From contig ML996701.1 in assembly GCA_010356995.1 (NCBI GenBank), positions 219,974 through 283,973 on the forward strand: a stretch of DNA of 64,000 nucleotides. The letters run 5' to 3'. Positions 1-12,500 of the stretch are shown piece after piece. This DNA comes from Trichodelitschia bisporula (Eukaryota > Ascomycota > Dothideomycetes > Phaeotrichales > Phaeotrichaceae). The translations under genes were made by a program, and so were the position numbers. The notes under the pieces were generated by a model. It had not been told where the DNA came from. It saw only the letters and a program-made list of their open reading frames with translations, and did not search any database. The stretch's first letter is position 1. Every line of letters starts with the position of its first letter.

Positions 1-818
1 GGAAAAAAGCCGCCCACACCCCACGAACTGTATATAAATCCACAATCTCCTAGCGAGACTGGAAGGGAACCGGATGAAAGCGAGCCACCACAAAGTTAAC
101 GGCCCGCATCCGGAACCCCCTAGGAACCCTAAGAGAGCTGGAAAAGCTCAATAAGAAGAGCGGATTCAACACTACACTTGCTACCAGGAACCGGATCTCC
201 CCCAAAGAGGAGCCGCCGCCCCCCCCCCCCTGGCGGCCTCCGGACACAACCTGGCATTCTTCAATTTCCTTCCTCTCCTTCTCTCTTTCGATCACATGAC
301 CTAGAATCACGGGATCTGCGTTGCTGTAGGCGTTCGGCGTTTATGGGGTTTAATTGGGATATGGAGTGTTTCTCAGTTTCTCGGCGTGCAGCCAAGTTCT
401 CGCTTGGGACACACAAGAATGGTGCAAAAAGACGATAAACACATGTAAACGGCGTGGGGCTCACATGCCCCTCTCCAAAGGACGACTTCCAGGGCTTTTC
501 CTCAACCCTTCCAGGGAGGGCTTTTGCCGTGTAGAGCCAAAGAACTTGGTCAAACCCACTCCTAAAGTGGTGAGACCCGACCATACGGCTAGCTAAAACA
601 AGCCTGGGCGTAATCAAGCTATTATTATGATTATTATTATATATTCGATTTACCTCCAGGGCGGCTCCCAAAGGTCCATTCAGAAGGCTAGTTAAGCTAG
701 TTGCTAGATACAAATTGGGTTATACCAAGTCAAACCCCTCTCATGGGAGAAAATCCCTTTTAAATCCCTCCTTTCACTGACCAGCCAGCCTCCGGCGGGC
801 GTCTGGAATACGGTCGTA

Positions 819-956
819 CTGCTGGCGTCCTCACTGCCGTCTCCGTTACTAGGGGACGAATTAGAGGGCTAATTCTTTCATAGCTCCGTTCTGCTGTGGA
901 AATCTGCTCTCTGATTGGTGTGCTACAAACGAGGACGCCAGCGAGGACACCAGCAG
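819..956. mobile_element. MITE-like foldback element A
   Basis: The two ends are long imperfect inverted repeats. Reading inward, the left end begins CTGCTGGCGTCCTCACTG and the right end (reverse complement) begins CTGCTGGTGTCCTCGCTG. Similarity between the arms continues inward through a GAATTAGAG / CCAATCAGAG block, so nearly the whole element folds back on itself. The flanking dinucleotide is TA on both sides (817-818 and 957-958), as expected of Tc1/mariner-type target duplications, though two bases are weak proof. There is no coding capacity, so it would be non-autonomous. It shares arm sequence with element B about 1.1 kb away. Confidence 0.6.
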
Positions 957-1961
957 TACACGGGATAAACAAGACCAGCCATTAAAAAATGGCGATGCTT
1001 AGGTCATGTGCACATATTGAATTGAGCAAATTATTTTATTGGGTCCCAAACAAACTTTGTAGCAGAATGCCACAGTTTACACGTGTGAATCGGTGTCATG
1101 GTCTCAGCACGTCAGGCCCTGCCAGTGCGTTGCTGAACCATACTACGTGATGCAGCCGCTCGGTGCCAAGCCCAGGGTCCACTGCTACCCCACACCTGCA
1201 TTCGAGTTCTAGACCTTTCATGTTTCCTCTTCATAGCAGTATTTTCAGTCATACACGTACTCAGTATTTTGGTGTCCCAGACGTTGCCCATGACAATCGG
1301 GCCAAATTAAGCACCTGGGACCCGTGCTATTGGGCCTAAGACCTTGACCTCTTATTTGACCCGATGCACGCGTGGAAGTTTTTTACATGCCTCTAAAAAA
1401 GATTTATGGGCTTAATGAAGCTAGTGGTCTCATTGGTTTGTATCTTACACAAGTATCAGCTTCTGGGTGCTGTGGAATGGTACATGTGCACGTATGTGCA
1501 TTTATTCTTGGTTTTAGCTGTGTCGTCGAACACACCAAATTTTACAAAGTGCTGGTATGAGGCCGGCCAATTTGGATTAGCGATAGGCCATGTAGTGAGG
1601 ATAGGCGAGAGAGACGAGGATGAATGCGGTACGCATATGTTCTAAATGTGGGCTCGCATTACATCTAACTGAAGACAATATCTGGGGTGTGTACTGAATT
1701 TGTCCTGAAGTGCACCTGATTTCATTGGCTTTATTTCTTCCAATTATTGACTCCTGATGAACTGGATGGGGAGTTGTGCATGTAATCTATTTATCTCATG
1801 TTTTTGCGTGTGTGCATAACGCCTCCCTTTCCACACTGTGGGAAAATACCACAGCCTCGCGTTCAAAGTGGGCGACAGATGGGGCGGACGGCAGGCCATT
1901 GAAATGGCATCTTTCTAATGCGTAAGTGCACTCAGGGCAACACTACACTATCCCTTGTGCT

Positions 1962-2100
1962 GCGGCCGTCCTCCTTGTCATGCTCAATACTAGCGGACCA
2001 ATCAGAGCGTGAAGATGTTTTTACAGAACCATTCTGTAAAGAAGACCTAGTCTCTAATTGGTCCGCCATTTATGGGGACGCCAGCTAGGACGCCGGGGGT
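1962..2100. mobile_element. MITE-like foldback element B, related to A
   Basis: A second palindromic element is centred near 2030. The core is a perfect 9-bp stem, TTTACAGAA at 2020-2028 and TTCTGTAAA at 2032-2040. Further out, GCGGACCAATCAGAG (1993-2007) pairs with CTCTAATTGGTCCGC (2052-2066). The right arm, read inward, carries GGCGTCCTAGCTGGCGTCC, almost identical to the right arm of element A (GGTGTCCTCGCTGGCGTCC). The left outer arm is more diverged, so the exact ends and target duplication are uncertain. No coding capacity. Confidence 0.55.
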
Positions 2101-3434
2101 ATGGGGGGGGTACGTAATGAAGACATTCGCAGCCGCCAGACGGCCCGGATAATAATTCATGCAACGCAGATTAGCACAGTGGTGACTGGCTCGGCGAATT
2201 GCTGTCTTTGAATTTTGCGGCGAGAGTTTTGATGCCATTAAGTATTCCGGATTATCGCCCTTGAGGCGTTAAAGAAGATCTCATAAGCGTTTAACTGCCT
2301 ACTGTTCTCTAGTGGTCTTTAGCCGCAAAGCAGGAGCTTGGCGGCTTTTAGACGTGTTCATCTGGCGCTTTAGTGATTACTTACTCCAGCGCACCGACGG
2401 GTACTTACGTTCAATGACGGCCCGATGAAGCCGTGGTTGGAGGTGAGCTGCCAGACACTCAAGGAGCTGACCGGAGGAGTTGATAATGACAATCAAGTCC
2501 ATCACTTGGGGATAATCCCCGATAACGTGCAATTGTCCCGCTTAATCTAGGCATTGAGAGGTACCTTCCATCCTTTACGGGATGCTAATATGTGCGAAGA
2601 CGTATATTTCCGCCTCGTCATAGCGCAATATTAGGACACGGTGTCTATCCAAGCCCCATTGGATGAAGCGGCGGTCAGCATGTTAAAAACAACAGCGATC
2701 AAAGAATACGAGTCCCTAGAAGAATCAATTCCCTGTGATTGTCTGCGCGGTTATTCCAATGCCGAAGGAATAGCGAAAGGCAGACGTAGAGACGCAGTCC
2801 GGGCATTGGTCAGGATCAGACGAGGCGGTGATAGTTGATCGCGCGGTAAGGCGCAAGCCAATATCAGTATTAGGAATCCGCTTCGCTAGCAGTAGACGCC
2901 AATCCGTCATAGCTATGCTCCTGAAGGGCTACAAGCATGAAGGCGCGGAGATGGCGATACTTCTGACATCCCGCCGCTGGTGCTCTACGCGTGTGGGCAT
3001 ATCTGTGTCCAGTAGTGAAAACTCAGAAAAAAAAAATTCATGTCTTCATTTGCCTTCGGGGTGGAATCTCGACAGCAAGTATGGAGCCTCATAGCCGGCC
3101 GTGGGTTGAGGTGGTATGCTCAGACCACGGTGACATGACCGGAAACATCCAGGACCTGATAGTAAGAGCTCATTTCCCACGGGAAGATAAAAGACAACAC
3201 CGGGGAGCGATATCAGGAACATGAACATAAAGCAAATTCCCAAGATCTCAGACCTTGCCTAGGCATTATCATCTCACAGTAGAGACCTACGACAAAGGAA
3301 TTGGATGGCACTTGAACAAAAATGGCCTCGCTTTGTTCGCCATTCACTTCAGACCTAAGCCGCACTAAGTTCATTTACCAAGCTTTAGACAGTACCGACC
3401 CTAACACATCGTTAGCAGTACTCCCAGTACAGCT

Positions 3435-4001
3435 TTAGTCCTCGTACGCATTTATGCCCGCTCTCGCCAGCTTTCTGTTCCGCCAGAACTGAATCGCTCC
3501 CCACACTCCCGTAATGAACCAGAGCACCGCATTCACCATGTCGACCCAGACCGCATGCTTCATCCGAATCAATGACGGTCCCTCCATCGGCTTATGCCAG
3601 CCAGGCTTCGTGACCTTCTGATCCTTTGCGGTTCGGTAAATTGCAGCGAACAGACCGAACACGATGAGCCAGAGGAGCATGAATATCAGATCCACGAGGA
3701 ACCAGATGAAGGCCTTGACAGGCCAGAAGCAGAAGATTGCCAGTGCCGCACTGGCAGAGGCCAAGGACACGGCAAAGATCCACGCCGGGTCCGCGGACGC
3801 GCCCAGTTGCCTGGCGCGCGCGATGTCGACGGTGTAGAGTCCTATGACGGTGACAGCCATGATGATCTGGAAGAAGCGGAGGAACATGCGGACGATGACG
3901 CCGAAGAGGCCGAATCTGGAATCTGAGGCTGCCATCTGGACGTCGTGGTTGAATCGGTTTACCATGGCGGTGTTCGTGTTGGCGGGAGTCGTGGCCGTCA
4001 T
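3435..4001 (-). CDS. MARVEL-domain-like four-helix membrane protein
   Basis: A single-exon gene for 188 residues. Four hydrophobic segments are visible, at about residues 30-56, 72-94, 97-122 and 150-170. The second and third are separated only by a short charged turn, the arrangement of fungal MARVEL-type proteins (tetraspan proteins of membrane apposition and eisosome-like zones). The N-terminus is short, polar and rich in Thr/Asn; the C-terminal tail is basic (RNRKLARAG). The ATG at 3999-4001 starts the frame and is followed by small polar residues. There is no signal peptide separate from the first helix. Family placement rests on topology and length, not on a diagnostic motif, so the role in the cell is inferred. 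The next gene (5533-9590) runs in the same direction but is 1.5 kb away. Confidence 0.75.
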   Translation of the reverse strand: MTATTPANTNTAMVNRFNHDVQMAASDSRFGLFGVIVRMFLRFFQIIMAVTVIGLYTVDIARARQLGASADPAWIFAVSLASASAALAIFCFWPVKAFIWFLVDLIFMLLWLIVFGLFAAIYRTAKDQKVTKPGWHKPMEGPSLIRMKHAVWVDMVNAVLWFITGVWGAIQFWRNRKLARAGINAYED

Positions 4002-5532
4002 CGGTGTTGGAGCGCTTCGAGGAAATGGTTGCTTCGAGGAGATGTGGTTCGTGGTGCAGCTTGTCCGTCGTTTCGGTCACCAGCGTAGGGAGGTCGTTGA
4101 ATCGGAGTTTCGAGGCGTGAAGTGGCACGAAAAGATAACAGTCGAGGCCGGGCTTTAAGGTGAGGCGTACGAACAATGAACTCCACCGCTCAGAGGCCCA
4201 TTGTAAGTAGTCGAACAATGAACATGCAGTGAATCGCGAAACAATGCCATTGAATTGTCACCGAGGGGACGGCGACAGTGACTGCCGTCGAGAGTTGTTG
4301 GCAGTCGGCGCCCAAGCGCACCTCCTTGCGTCGAAGTCAACACAGGAATGCCCGCCGCCCAAGGCAGAAGGAACGTCCGACGTCCGACGTCATCCACTTG
4401 GTCCAATCCCTCTACAAAGTCATAGTTACCCAAACAGGATGGGACGTGATATCCTAACAAACCGAAGGCGGCCATCTCCCATCACCCGGACTAAATTACG
4501 ACCGCATACCGTAGTATGAGCTAGTATGCTGGCCATCCCCTTCACACCTCTAGAACTAGTTCTAGGCCTTGCCCCGTCTGAAACCACGGCGACTAGCCCC
4601 GCAGTGCAAGGCTGGGCCTGGAAACGCACCAGACCTAATGCGGCGCGCCTGCAGTTCCGGCAACGTCTCGTGGGAAAGAGCGGGGGAGCAAGGCTGGAAT
4701 GTCGTCACCCCCCTTCGCATACTACGGTACGGTAGCCGGTCAGTACACAGTATCGCCCGTCGGTCGAATGAATGGAGTCAGTAAACGACCTTTGTCTGTT
4801 AAGATGACCTATCAGTTCTGTGCTCAAGGACCTCGCGAACGACGCTCGTTTTCAGCTAGATACCGATACCCGCTTTGCAACACTGTCGCTTGGCGACATT
4901 GCAGCAGCGATCCCCCTAACATGTGCACTCTCTGCTCTGCCTTACTATTTTTGTCCTGTCAGTCCGGGATCACGCCCACACCCCCAGAACGGTTCTCAAC
5001 CCCGCTCTCAGCTTGATTCATTTCATACCAGGTACTGCGTAACAACAAGGCCACAAGCAAGCGTCAAGGTACAATACGATAAACATGGAGTGTCGTCCCT
5101 TGCTCCCCCCTCCCTCCCTCCCTCCCTCCCTCCCCGTTTCCTTCCCGGGTTCCGCCATGAGCCCTTCTCCCCCACTGGCTCGCCCCGACCCCCGCCCCAT
5201 CCCGTGTGCTTGTAACCCCGTCTCATGCCCCCCAGCCATACCCACCCAGCCAAAGACCGAAAAAGAAATACGTATAGGAAAGGTAGAGCCAGGAAGCTCA
5301 TCACTGAAAGAGTCACACCTCGACACAGTCCATCTGCAAAAGCAAACAAGTAAATGAGAATAGGGAGGAGGCTCCCCAGCGAAACAAGAATTCAGGCCGC
5401 AAGCAAAGGGGGGGTTGAGGGTTTTTTTGGTCTGTCTGAGCTGGACCGCCCGAATCAAACATGGGACAGGAAACCACATTCCTGGTTTCCGCACCCCCCT
5501 CTTCCCCGCTCAATTTCTCCCGCGAAGCACAC
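4002..5532. other. Intergenic stretch with a TCCC microsatellite
   Basis: About 1.5 kb between the start of the MARVEL-type gene and the stop of the DUF8032 gene, both on the minus strand. I see no coding exon. It holds six TCCC units (5111-5134) and a perfect 16-bp palindrome CTAGAACTAGTTCTAG (4550-4565). The part near 4002-4200 should contain the promoter of the MARVEL-type gene; no clear TATA element is visible there. Confidence 0.5.
5111..5134. repeat. (TCCC)6 microsatellite
   Basis: Six consecutive TCCC units lie just downstream of the DUF8032 gene stop. This is a simple-sequence repeat with no visible gene association; length polymorphism between isolates would be expected. Confidence 0.9.
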
Positions 5533-8500
5533 TTAAGGAGAGGCCTCGCGCTTCGAACGCTTACTCCGCTCCAGCCACTTGCGCTTCCCGACCCGCGTCT
5601 CAAAATGCGGTGCAACTGACGTAACGTCCTGTCCGGCCGCCACCATGGTGCTGCGCATCTTGTTCCTGTACGCATCCACTTTGAAAAAATTAGTACGGCT
5701 ACTAATTTGCTTGCGAAAAGTAGAACTCACAGGAGCGCTGCAGAAACAGCGTCCGGCCCGAAAACACACGGCTCTGGCTCCAGCTCATCCGGTAGCCGAG
5801 ATCGTTCAGTGTAACCTCCTTGTTGCGCTTCGTGCGACTCATGCGCGGCACCGGCAGCTTCGCTTCAGACCCATCCATCATTGGCACAGGAACAAGCGTA
5901 CGCGCAGCAGGAGAGCCCTCATCCTGATCATCGACGTCGTCAGGCCAGCGGCCACGGCGCGGGGACGGTGGAGGCGACTGCATCTCCGTTGCAAACCACG
6001 ACCGCGGGTACACGGAGTTATTCTTGCGATACGAATCCGGCATTTCGTGCATGCGCACCTGGTCGAGCATGACACGGACGCGGACGCGAGTTCCACGCTG
6101 TGCGTCGTCGACGAGGATAAACTTACGCCGCTTGCCTGGCGGGAGGTCGCCAAATAGGGCAATGTCGCGTTCCTCATCGTCCTCCTTCTTCGACGCGTTC
6201 GCATGCGCCGGCGGTGGGTGCGAGTTGACGTGACCCATGTCGCCGGCGGCGGGTATCGATGATGTGACCATATTTTGCGACGTCGGGTAAGGTGGGTAAA
6301 AGTTATGCCCTGGGCGTACGTCGTTCGGCGCAGCGTTGGCGCTGCCGTTCGGTGCCTGGTGATGATGCGTGTGCGAGCCGTCGTTGTAGCTGTTGCCGGC
6401 TAAACGAGAAAAGATCGAAATTAGCTTGCAGCACATTGCGAGATGCGATACATCCGCATTTACACGTATGGGGAGATTGTGGCAGTGATATAATAGATCG
6501 TGATAAGGGACCCCCGAGCATCACACGAAGTCGGCGTTCGTGGTTATAGTGTACATATCAAGTACCAAAGAGATGAACAGCTGAAGGGAAAATGTCAAGG
6601 AAAGCGTGCAAAGCCGGTTTCTCGTGATATATAAACGACACTTGAAGGAAACGAACGCCTGCAGAGGAAAAAAGAAAAGACTGTCATGGTCACATGTGGT
6701 TAAACATACCGCTAACTTCGTCGCCCCCGCCAGGTGCTCCTCCAGGTTGCTCGTGGTGGTGATGGATCAACTGCGAGCCTCCCATGCTCATGCTTGGCTG
6801 CCTGGGTCCGGCGGCTGTCAACCCTGCCTGTGGAACCCCTGCCGAACCAGGACCTCCAGGACCTGCCATATGCGTGGCGCCGCCGTGTTGTGCCTGAACC
6901 GTCGTCTTTCTCGTGTTGATTTTGGCCATCCGCCGCACGCGCCGACTCCGCAGGCGCGGGTCCTGGTTGCTGTTGCGCCAGCTGTCGACGGCGCGCTGGA
7001 TGAGACCGCGCTTTCCGCGCAGGCACGGGTTGAGTTGCGCAAGCGCCCAGCCCACCGTGTTGCACTCCGTCTCATAGTGCAGCCGATTTCCCTTGTACTG
7101 CTCTTTCGGGCAGCACGCGCGCGGATAAACACAATTTTCCGTCTTGAAGTCTTGGGGGAGGGTGTTCACGTCGACCGACTCTACGTCGCAGCGGATCGTA
7201 TACTCCATCTTGACGCGATCGCGCGAATACTCGAATGCGATCCATTGCACGCCGTTTTGGTCTTGCCGCACGACAAGCGGTGTCGTGGCCGGGATGGGAC
7301 CCGGAGCAGCGTTCGGATTGATGTTCGAACCTGTAGGAGGGCTCTGGTGAATATTGGTTCCATTTCCGGGGGGTCCAGAAGCGGTGACTGAGGCAGGGCT
7401 CATACCAGTTCCCTGGCGTTGAATTTGGGCCTGTGGCAGCTTCGTGCCCGGGCTCTGGGCCAGAGTGGGAGGAACGGGGTGCGTTGCGTGTTGGCTGAGC
7501 TGCTGTCCCTGCTGCTGCGACATGAAGCCCGTGTTCAACGGGCCCGGCTGCTGGGCCGTTGGATGCGGCCCATAGGGCGACGGCTGCGGAACGCCGTAGG
7601 GTTGGTAGGAGTACATCGACGGCGGTGGCTGCTGCGCGTAGATCGGGCGACCGTGAGGGTCATGTTGAGGAGACTGAACGGATGCGGGCGAGGCGGACTG
7701 GGCCGCGTAGTGGTTGGGGAGCGGTGGGGGAGGGTAGCGCGTATTCATCGTCGCAGTGGCCATTCCCGTAGGGTCTAAAGACTCTGACACGCCTTGTTAG
7801 AGAGAAACAGACGTCCGAGGGGGGGAGGAGCTAAATTGCGAAGGGCACAATAGCACTCACCAGCTGACGAGTAGTTTCCCGAGGCAGCGTTGTTGGCGCT
7901 GAACGCTGGAGAGTGCGTGTAGTACGGAACCTCTGCTTGCGCTTGTCCAGCGGGTCCTGGGAGGTTTTGCACGTAAGGTGAAGGATGCTGAGGCGGAAGA
8001 CTATGGGGGATATGGGGAGAGGCGTATGGACCAGGCGCGGACTGCTGCGGTGCTTGAGACTGATGAGGAGACCCAGGTTGATGCTGCTGCTGGATGACGC
8101 TAGAGCGCGGGTGCTGCAGGTGCTGCTGTTGCTGCGGCTGTTGCTGCTGCGGCGGTGGCAGGCCTTGCTGGGACGAGTGAGGATGATGCTGGACGCGAAA
8201 TGGTTAGCACAGGATCCTGGTGTATACGTGAGGCTAATGGTCTTCGACATTGCGACTTTCGACGCGTTTGCGCCGCGACAGTCAATGGTACAATTAAAGT
8301 GATAACGTGGTCAAAAGCGAATGCGCGCAGCTTCTTCAAATCGCAAAAAACCTGTTGCGCGTCGTGGGGAGCAGTGTGGGGAGAGGAGGGGGGGGGACCA
8401 GCGCGAGGGCACGGGGAAGGCGGTACATTGCCAGGTGCCTCACCTTTAATGTCGGGTTGGAGTAGGACGGAGGGTATTGATGAGATAGAGGCTGCGATTG

Positions 8501-9188
8501 TAAGAGGAGAGTCAAAGATCAAAAAGCATGCGCGCAAAGCAATGTTGATTTGGTGATGATGTTTGCGTGGTGTTGTAGTGCTCAGCCTCGAAACGCGTGC
8601 ATGTACGACACGGGCGCTTCTTGGGCAATTGGCAATGTTTACCGCCACGCGAACATGGGATCGCGGAGACAAAAATCAACTGGGGTGGGGTTGAAGGGAA
8701 GCTTCAAAGCCAGGCCTACTTGTGAAGCCTTGAAAGCAAGGGAAAAAGCAGACTGCGGGGTGCGTGTGGTATGTGTGTGTTCGGGTGTATGCAGGGAGCG
8801 TGTAAGGTAGATGATGATGGGGGGGGGGGGGCAAAAAGGCAAAAGAGCCGGGCACCTTGGCAAGAGAGGGCATACCATGTAGCAAGAGACGCGCCTGAAC
8901 TGGGGTAACGAGGGGTGGGACCCGTTATGCGGCGTCAAGCGCAGTGAAAGCTTGCAGTATGCGGCGGATGCATGCGCAGGTGGTGATGAATTGCGAGAAG
9001 GGAAGGAAAAAGAAAGGAACTGAGGCGGCGCGGGGTGCTAGTAACGGAGGGCTTTCTCGCGTTGCGCGCAGGAAGCTGCAGAAATGCGGGAAGCGCAAAG
9101 ATTTGCAGGTTTGGATTGGGGGAGTTTGTGTGTGCGATGCGCGCGCAGACGGGGAGGAAGAGTAGGTAAGTGGATTGAGATAGGTGGT

Positions 9189-9223
<35 letters not shown>

Positions 9224-9590
9224 GGTGGTGATGGTGGAGGATAGAGAGTGGAGGGGTGTGAGGTGGGAGGGGAGGGGAGGCTGGTTGGATGGACTCGTGG
9301 GGAAAGGAACTGGGGGTTGTGAGAGATGGGGGGTTGATATGGGGAGGGGTGAATAGTGGATAGTAAGTAGGCTGAAAAAGGTGGGAAAGCAGGCAACTGG
9401 CAGCGAGTAGGAAGTTGTATGTAGAATGTATGTTTGTAGAATGCAAAGCGGGCCGGTTCAAGGAAGGGCAGAGAGTCAGACAGACAGGGAGTCAACTCAC
9501 CAGGCTATCCGCCACTGGATCCGGCTCTTCCTTATACCCAGGCGCACCAGGCGGGCTCTTGGCCCCTTCTCGATGAGACGCATGCGACAT
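5533..9590 (-). CDS. DUF8032 domain protein (putative regulator), six exons
   Basis: Exons (minus strand): 9501-9590, 8444-8491, 7861-8188, 6710-7792, 5731-6399 and 5533-5678. All phases agree and give 787 residues. Introns are 1009, 255, 68, 310 and 52 bp; the first two and the fourth are long for this genome. The first exon codes 30 residues starting MSHASHREGAK. Residues about 100-320 are low-complexity Q/P/S/H with a glutamine run, typical of transcriptional co-regulators. The DUF8032 domain spans about 328-444, with conserved WIAFEYSRDRVK, NCVYPRA and YKGNRLHYETECN blocks. After another disordered linker, about 595-655 carries a weaker look-alike (NSVYPRSW). The C-terminus (about 716-787) is conserved-looking and basic. 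DUF8032 is a fungal family of unknown biochemistry; a role in nuclear regulation of development is inference from composition. Exon 2 (16 residues) is the least certain part. Confidence 0.85.
9191..9221. repeat. 31-nt uninterrupted G tract inside intron 1
   Basis: Thirty-one consecutive G on the plus strand (C31 in the sense RNA of the DUF8032 gene) lie within that gene's first intron. A 13-G run also occurs in the same intron at 8819-8831, and an 11-G run further upstream near 10267. Such tracts can form G-quadruplexes and are also common sites of sequencing length error. Confidence 0.95.
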
Positions 9591-12500
9591 TATATTATTA
9601 TCACTTGAGGCGACTCGTCCGGGGGTGTGAGGGCGGAAGGTGGAGGTATGGGAAGGGGTGAGAAGAGAAGAGGCGGGGGTGGAGAGGCGGAGGTGGAGGG
9701 GTGATTGAGTGGTTAATGAAGAAGATGGTAGGGGGTGTGAGAGGTGGAAAGTGGATTGGGATTGTCGGTAAGGATGACAGTTATGTTGTCAGTCTTCTCC
9801 TCTCTTTTCTCTTCCTCAATACCTCTTTTCCCGCTTCGTCTTCTTCAGCTTCGCAAGTTTACTCTTTGCTCTCGGTATCTGGGGTTTAGTTTCTTCCAAG
9901 CCTATGATCGGGAGAGACTGTCGGACCGGGACAGGGTTTATTGCGAAGGGGCGGATGAAGGCTAGGCGCGCGCAAGCGCAGGCCGCAAGTACAGGCTGTT
10001 GAGGCTGGTGTAGAGATCGGAAAGGCCTGAGAGAATACGGATGTACTGCGTGTATGTCGTTGGCATTAGAATAGCCGACCCGATTTTACCACCAAGCACG
10101 ATGTTGGAAAAGTCGTGTTCGAGATGAAGTCTGAGCGTTTTCTTTTCCTTTCGTTCGACTTGCAGGTTTGTTTGGAAAGAGATGCAAAAGAGAGAGATGC
10201 TTGAGCGCGATGGAATTGCCAGGGGGCGGGGATTGGTGGTGTTTCTTGGAGGGGTGGAGGGATCTTGGGGGGGGGGGAGGGATTGGGTTAATGGCGGCGA
10301 GGAAGAGGCGGCGAGGGAAAAGACAGGCAGCGGGCAGGACAGACTGGGGTGTCGAGTGGAGCGGGGCGCGCGTGGACCTCCTCGGCCCTGTCGAGTGGGA
10401 TTTTGCTGTGTTTGGTGCTTTCGATGATGTTGCTCTCTCTCTCTCTCTCTTTTGGGGGCGATGGATTGCGAATGCACGCGCAATCTGGAGTTGACCGGGG
10501 AGACGAGGGGTGGGTGGCCGGGGTGATGAGGCTAAGGAACGTTTTGGTGTTGAGCAGGACCGGATAAATTGATGGAAGAGAAGGGCGTAGAAGGGATCTT
10601 TTTTGGTAGTTGGACTGGGGTGGGGAACGTGTACGGTAGAGAGTGTGAGGGGAGGGATGTGATGTTTGTTGGTGAAGAAGAGCTCGAGGGAGCCGGGGTG
10701 GGTGGACGGGGGGGTAGGTAGGGAAGGGACGACGGATGAGTGGTGGGTTGGTGGGAAGGAAAAAGGCAGGGGCTGCTGATGAGAAGGTAATCGCGAAAGC
10801 AACAACCGGAGAGGAAAGCGCGAGTGGTGTGGGAGGAAAAGAGAAGGAGTGAAGTGAAGACAGGCGCGTGTCGTGCAGGGAAAAACGTCTTGTTTCCTGA
10901 GGCCCGACGGGCAACGACGGGCCTAACAGCCTTAGGTTCTAGGCCACAATCTCAGTTTTGTCTTCTCGCTCCTCTCGTCGCCCGTCTGGCGCGTCTCTCT
11001 GCTTCATTATTCAACGACCACCTCTCGTCAACTCAAATGTCAGCGTACGCGACACTAACCACGCTAGCACCATCTGGGAGATCGTGATGCGAGCACACAC
11101 GGACATCAAGAAAAGTGAAGAGTTCAAAGAACGGTAGGGATTATTATGGAGCCATTTGGAGCCTTACAGCCCGGCCAGGGTGCGGGCGGGCGCATCTCGG
11201 GGAGTGGGATGGACGGGAGAAGAGCTGAGGGGCGGAGAAATACGGTACGGTAGAGAGCCCTTGAGCTTCCCGCTCAGGGCTTGTTGCTTGTGGGCGCGGC
11301 GACGGCCGCGGTGGCGCAAGGTGAGCGGGAAGACGTGATGGTTTGTGGGCGCAAGAGGGAAAGAGAGTGCGACCAGGGGGAAGCTCCCCACTATGTTTTG
11401 CTCTCTGATCTCTATTATTTTCACTCCACCTCCCACCATGAGCTCTGCTCGGAAAAACTTCTCAATATTCTCCTCCTTTAGATACCGATAGAGCAGCAAG
11501 TTTGACGGACCGGAACACATAGGGCACAACTAAAGAAGGCCAGGCCTTCGCAGTACGCGATTAACGAAGCTACGACACCAAAACCTCGTCCCTTAATCGC
11601 CTTCCTTCTCAGTCCATTTGTCCTCCAACACCAACTCGAGCTTCTCGCGACTCCACCCATGCCCCGGCTTGTTCTATCTAACGAAGTACCGTAAATTAGC
11701 CTCGAGCTCTAGCTAAACGGTGCCAAAACGCCACTCACGACAGTTGCAGGTACCTTCCCTGTAGCTGCTAGCGTCTTCTGCCCACCCTGTTCAACCGTGC
11801 AACACGCACGGCACTTCCTTCACCCTCCATCCCCGTCCCTCCTCTCGTTGCCTTCCCTCCACGCCTCTTCCCCTCAGTGCCCCTCCTCACCCCTCTCCAT
11901 CAATTCCCCTTACCACGAGTCCTAACCCAACACCCTGCTCAGGGCGGGGTGGTACATATCTTCTTAGGCTGCTGGGTCTTTTTTGACATCGTCTCTCAAC
12001 CCCTCTCGAAGAATGCCAAACAAAACGGCGCCAGATCTCAATCGCGCCTGCTGCACCGCGCTTCGACAAACCGATCTGAATCCTTTCCGAAGCGCCCCGC
12101 CGTCCCGTCTCCCCTACGCACATGACGTGCCCTCTCCGCCATCCTCGGCATCTTCCATCAGAAAAAAGCTCTGCGCGGATTCAGGCGCCGCATCCGCACC
12201 ACGCAAGAGCACATTTCCCTCGCCTTCCAAACGTCTTCGGGCTGAGCAGGCAAAGTCAATGCTGTCATGGCCTCACGGCTCCCGTCTGCAGGCGCGGTAT
12301 GGTTGCCACATTCGGCCCGCATTCAGGGCTTATCCCTGACCTTGCCCTTGCCCTCTCTGCCGGCGCCTATCAGGGAATACCGGCTAGACCCTTCATCCTT
12401 CAGCTTTATTTCTACCCCCACAAGGCGACGCCAGCCAGTCCACTAGACTCCCCTGCAAATCTTACAAAACGGGCCCCGCTGCTGCCTACCGGAAGCGCGT

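Larger units (their letters stand above)
1..3434. other. Gene-free left-edge region with MITE-like elements
   Basis: No open frame here has coding character: all are short, without recognisable motifs, and lack neighbours that could be spliced to them. The stretch contains a run of 12 C at 219-230 and the two foldback elements listed separately. The rest (about 1000-1960 and 2100-3400) looks like anonymous intergenic or decayed repeat DNA, with no signature I can name. It lies beyond the 3' end of the MARVEL-protein gene. Confidence 0.6.

Noticed and set aside
2641-2838. Short plus-strand frame near the left edge
   Set aside because: Sixty-five codons with no ATG start, no motif, and in sequence that looks like decayed intergenic DNA.
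4550-4565. Perfect 16-bp palindrome CTAGAACTAGTTCTAG
   Set aside because: Short palindromes of this size occur by chance in 64 kb often enough; no second copy or associated element was seen.
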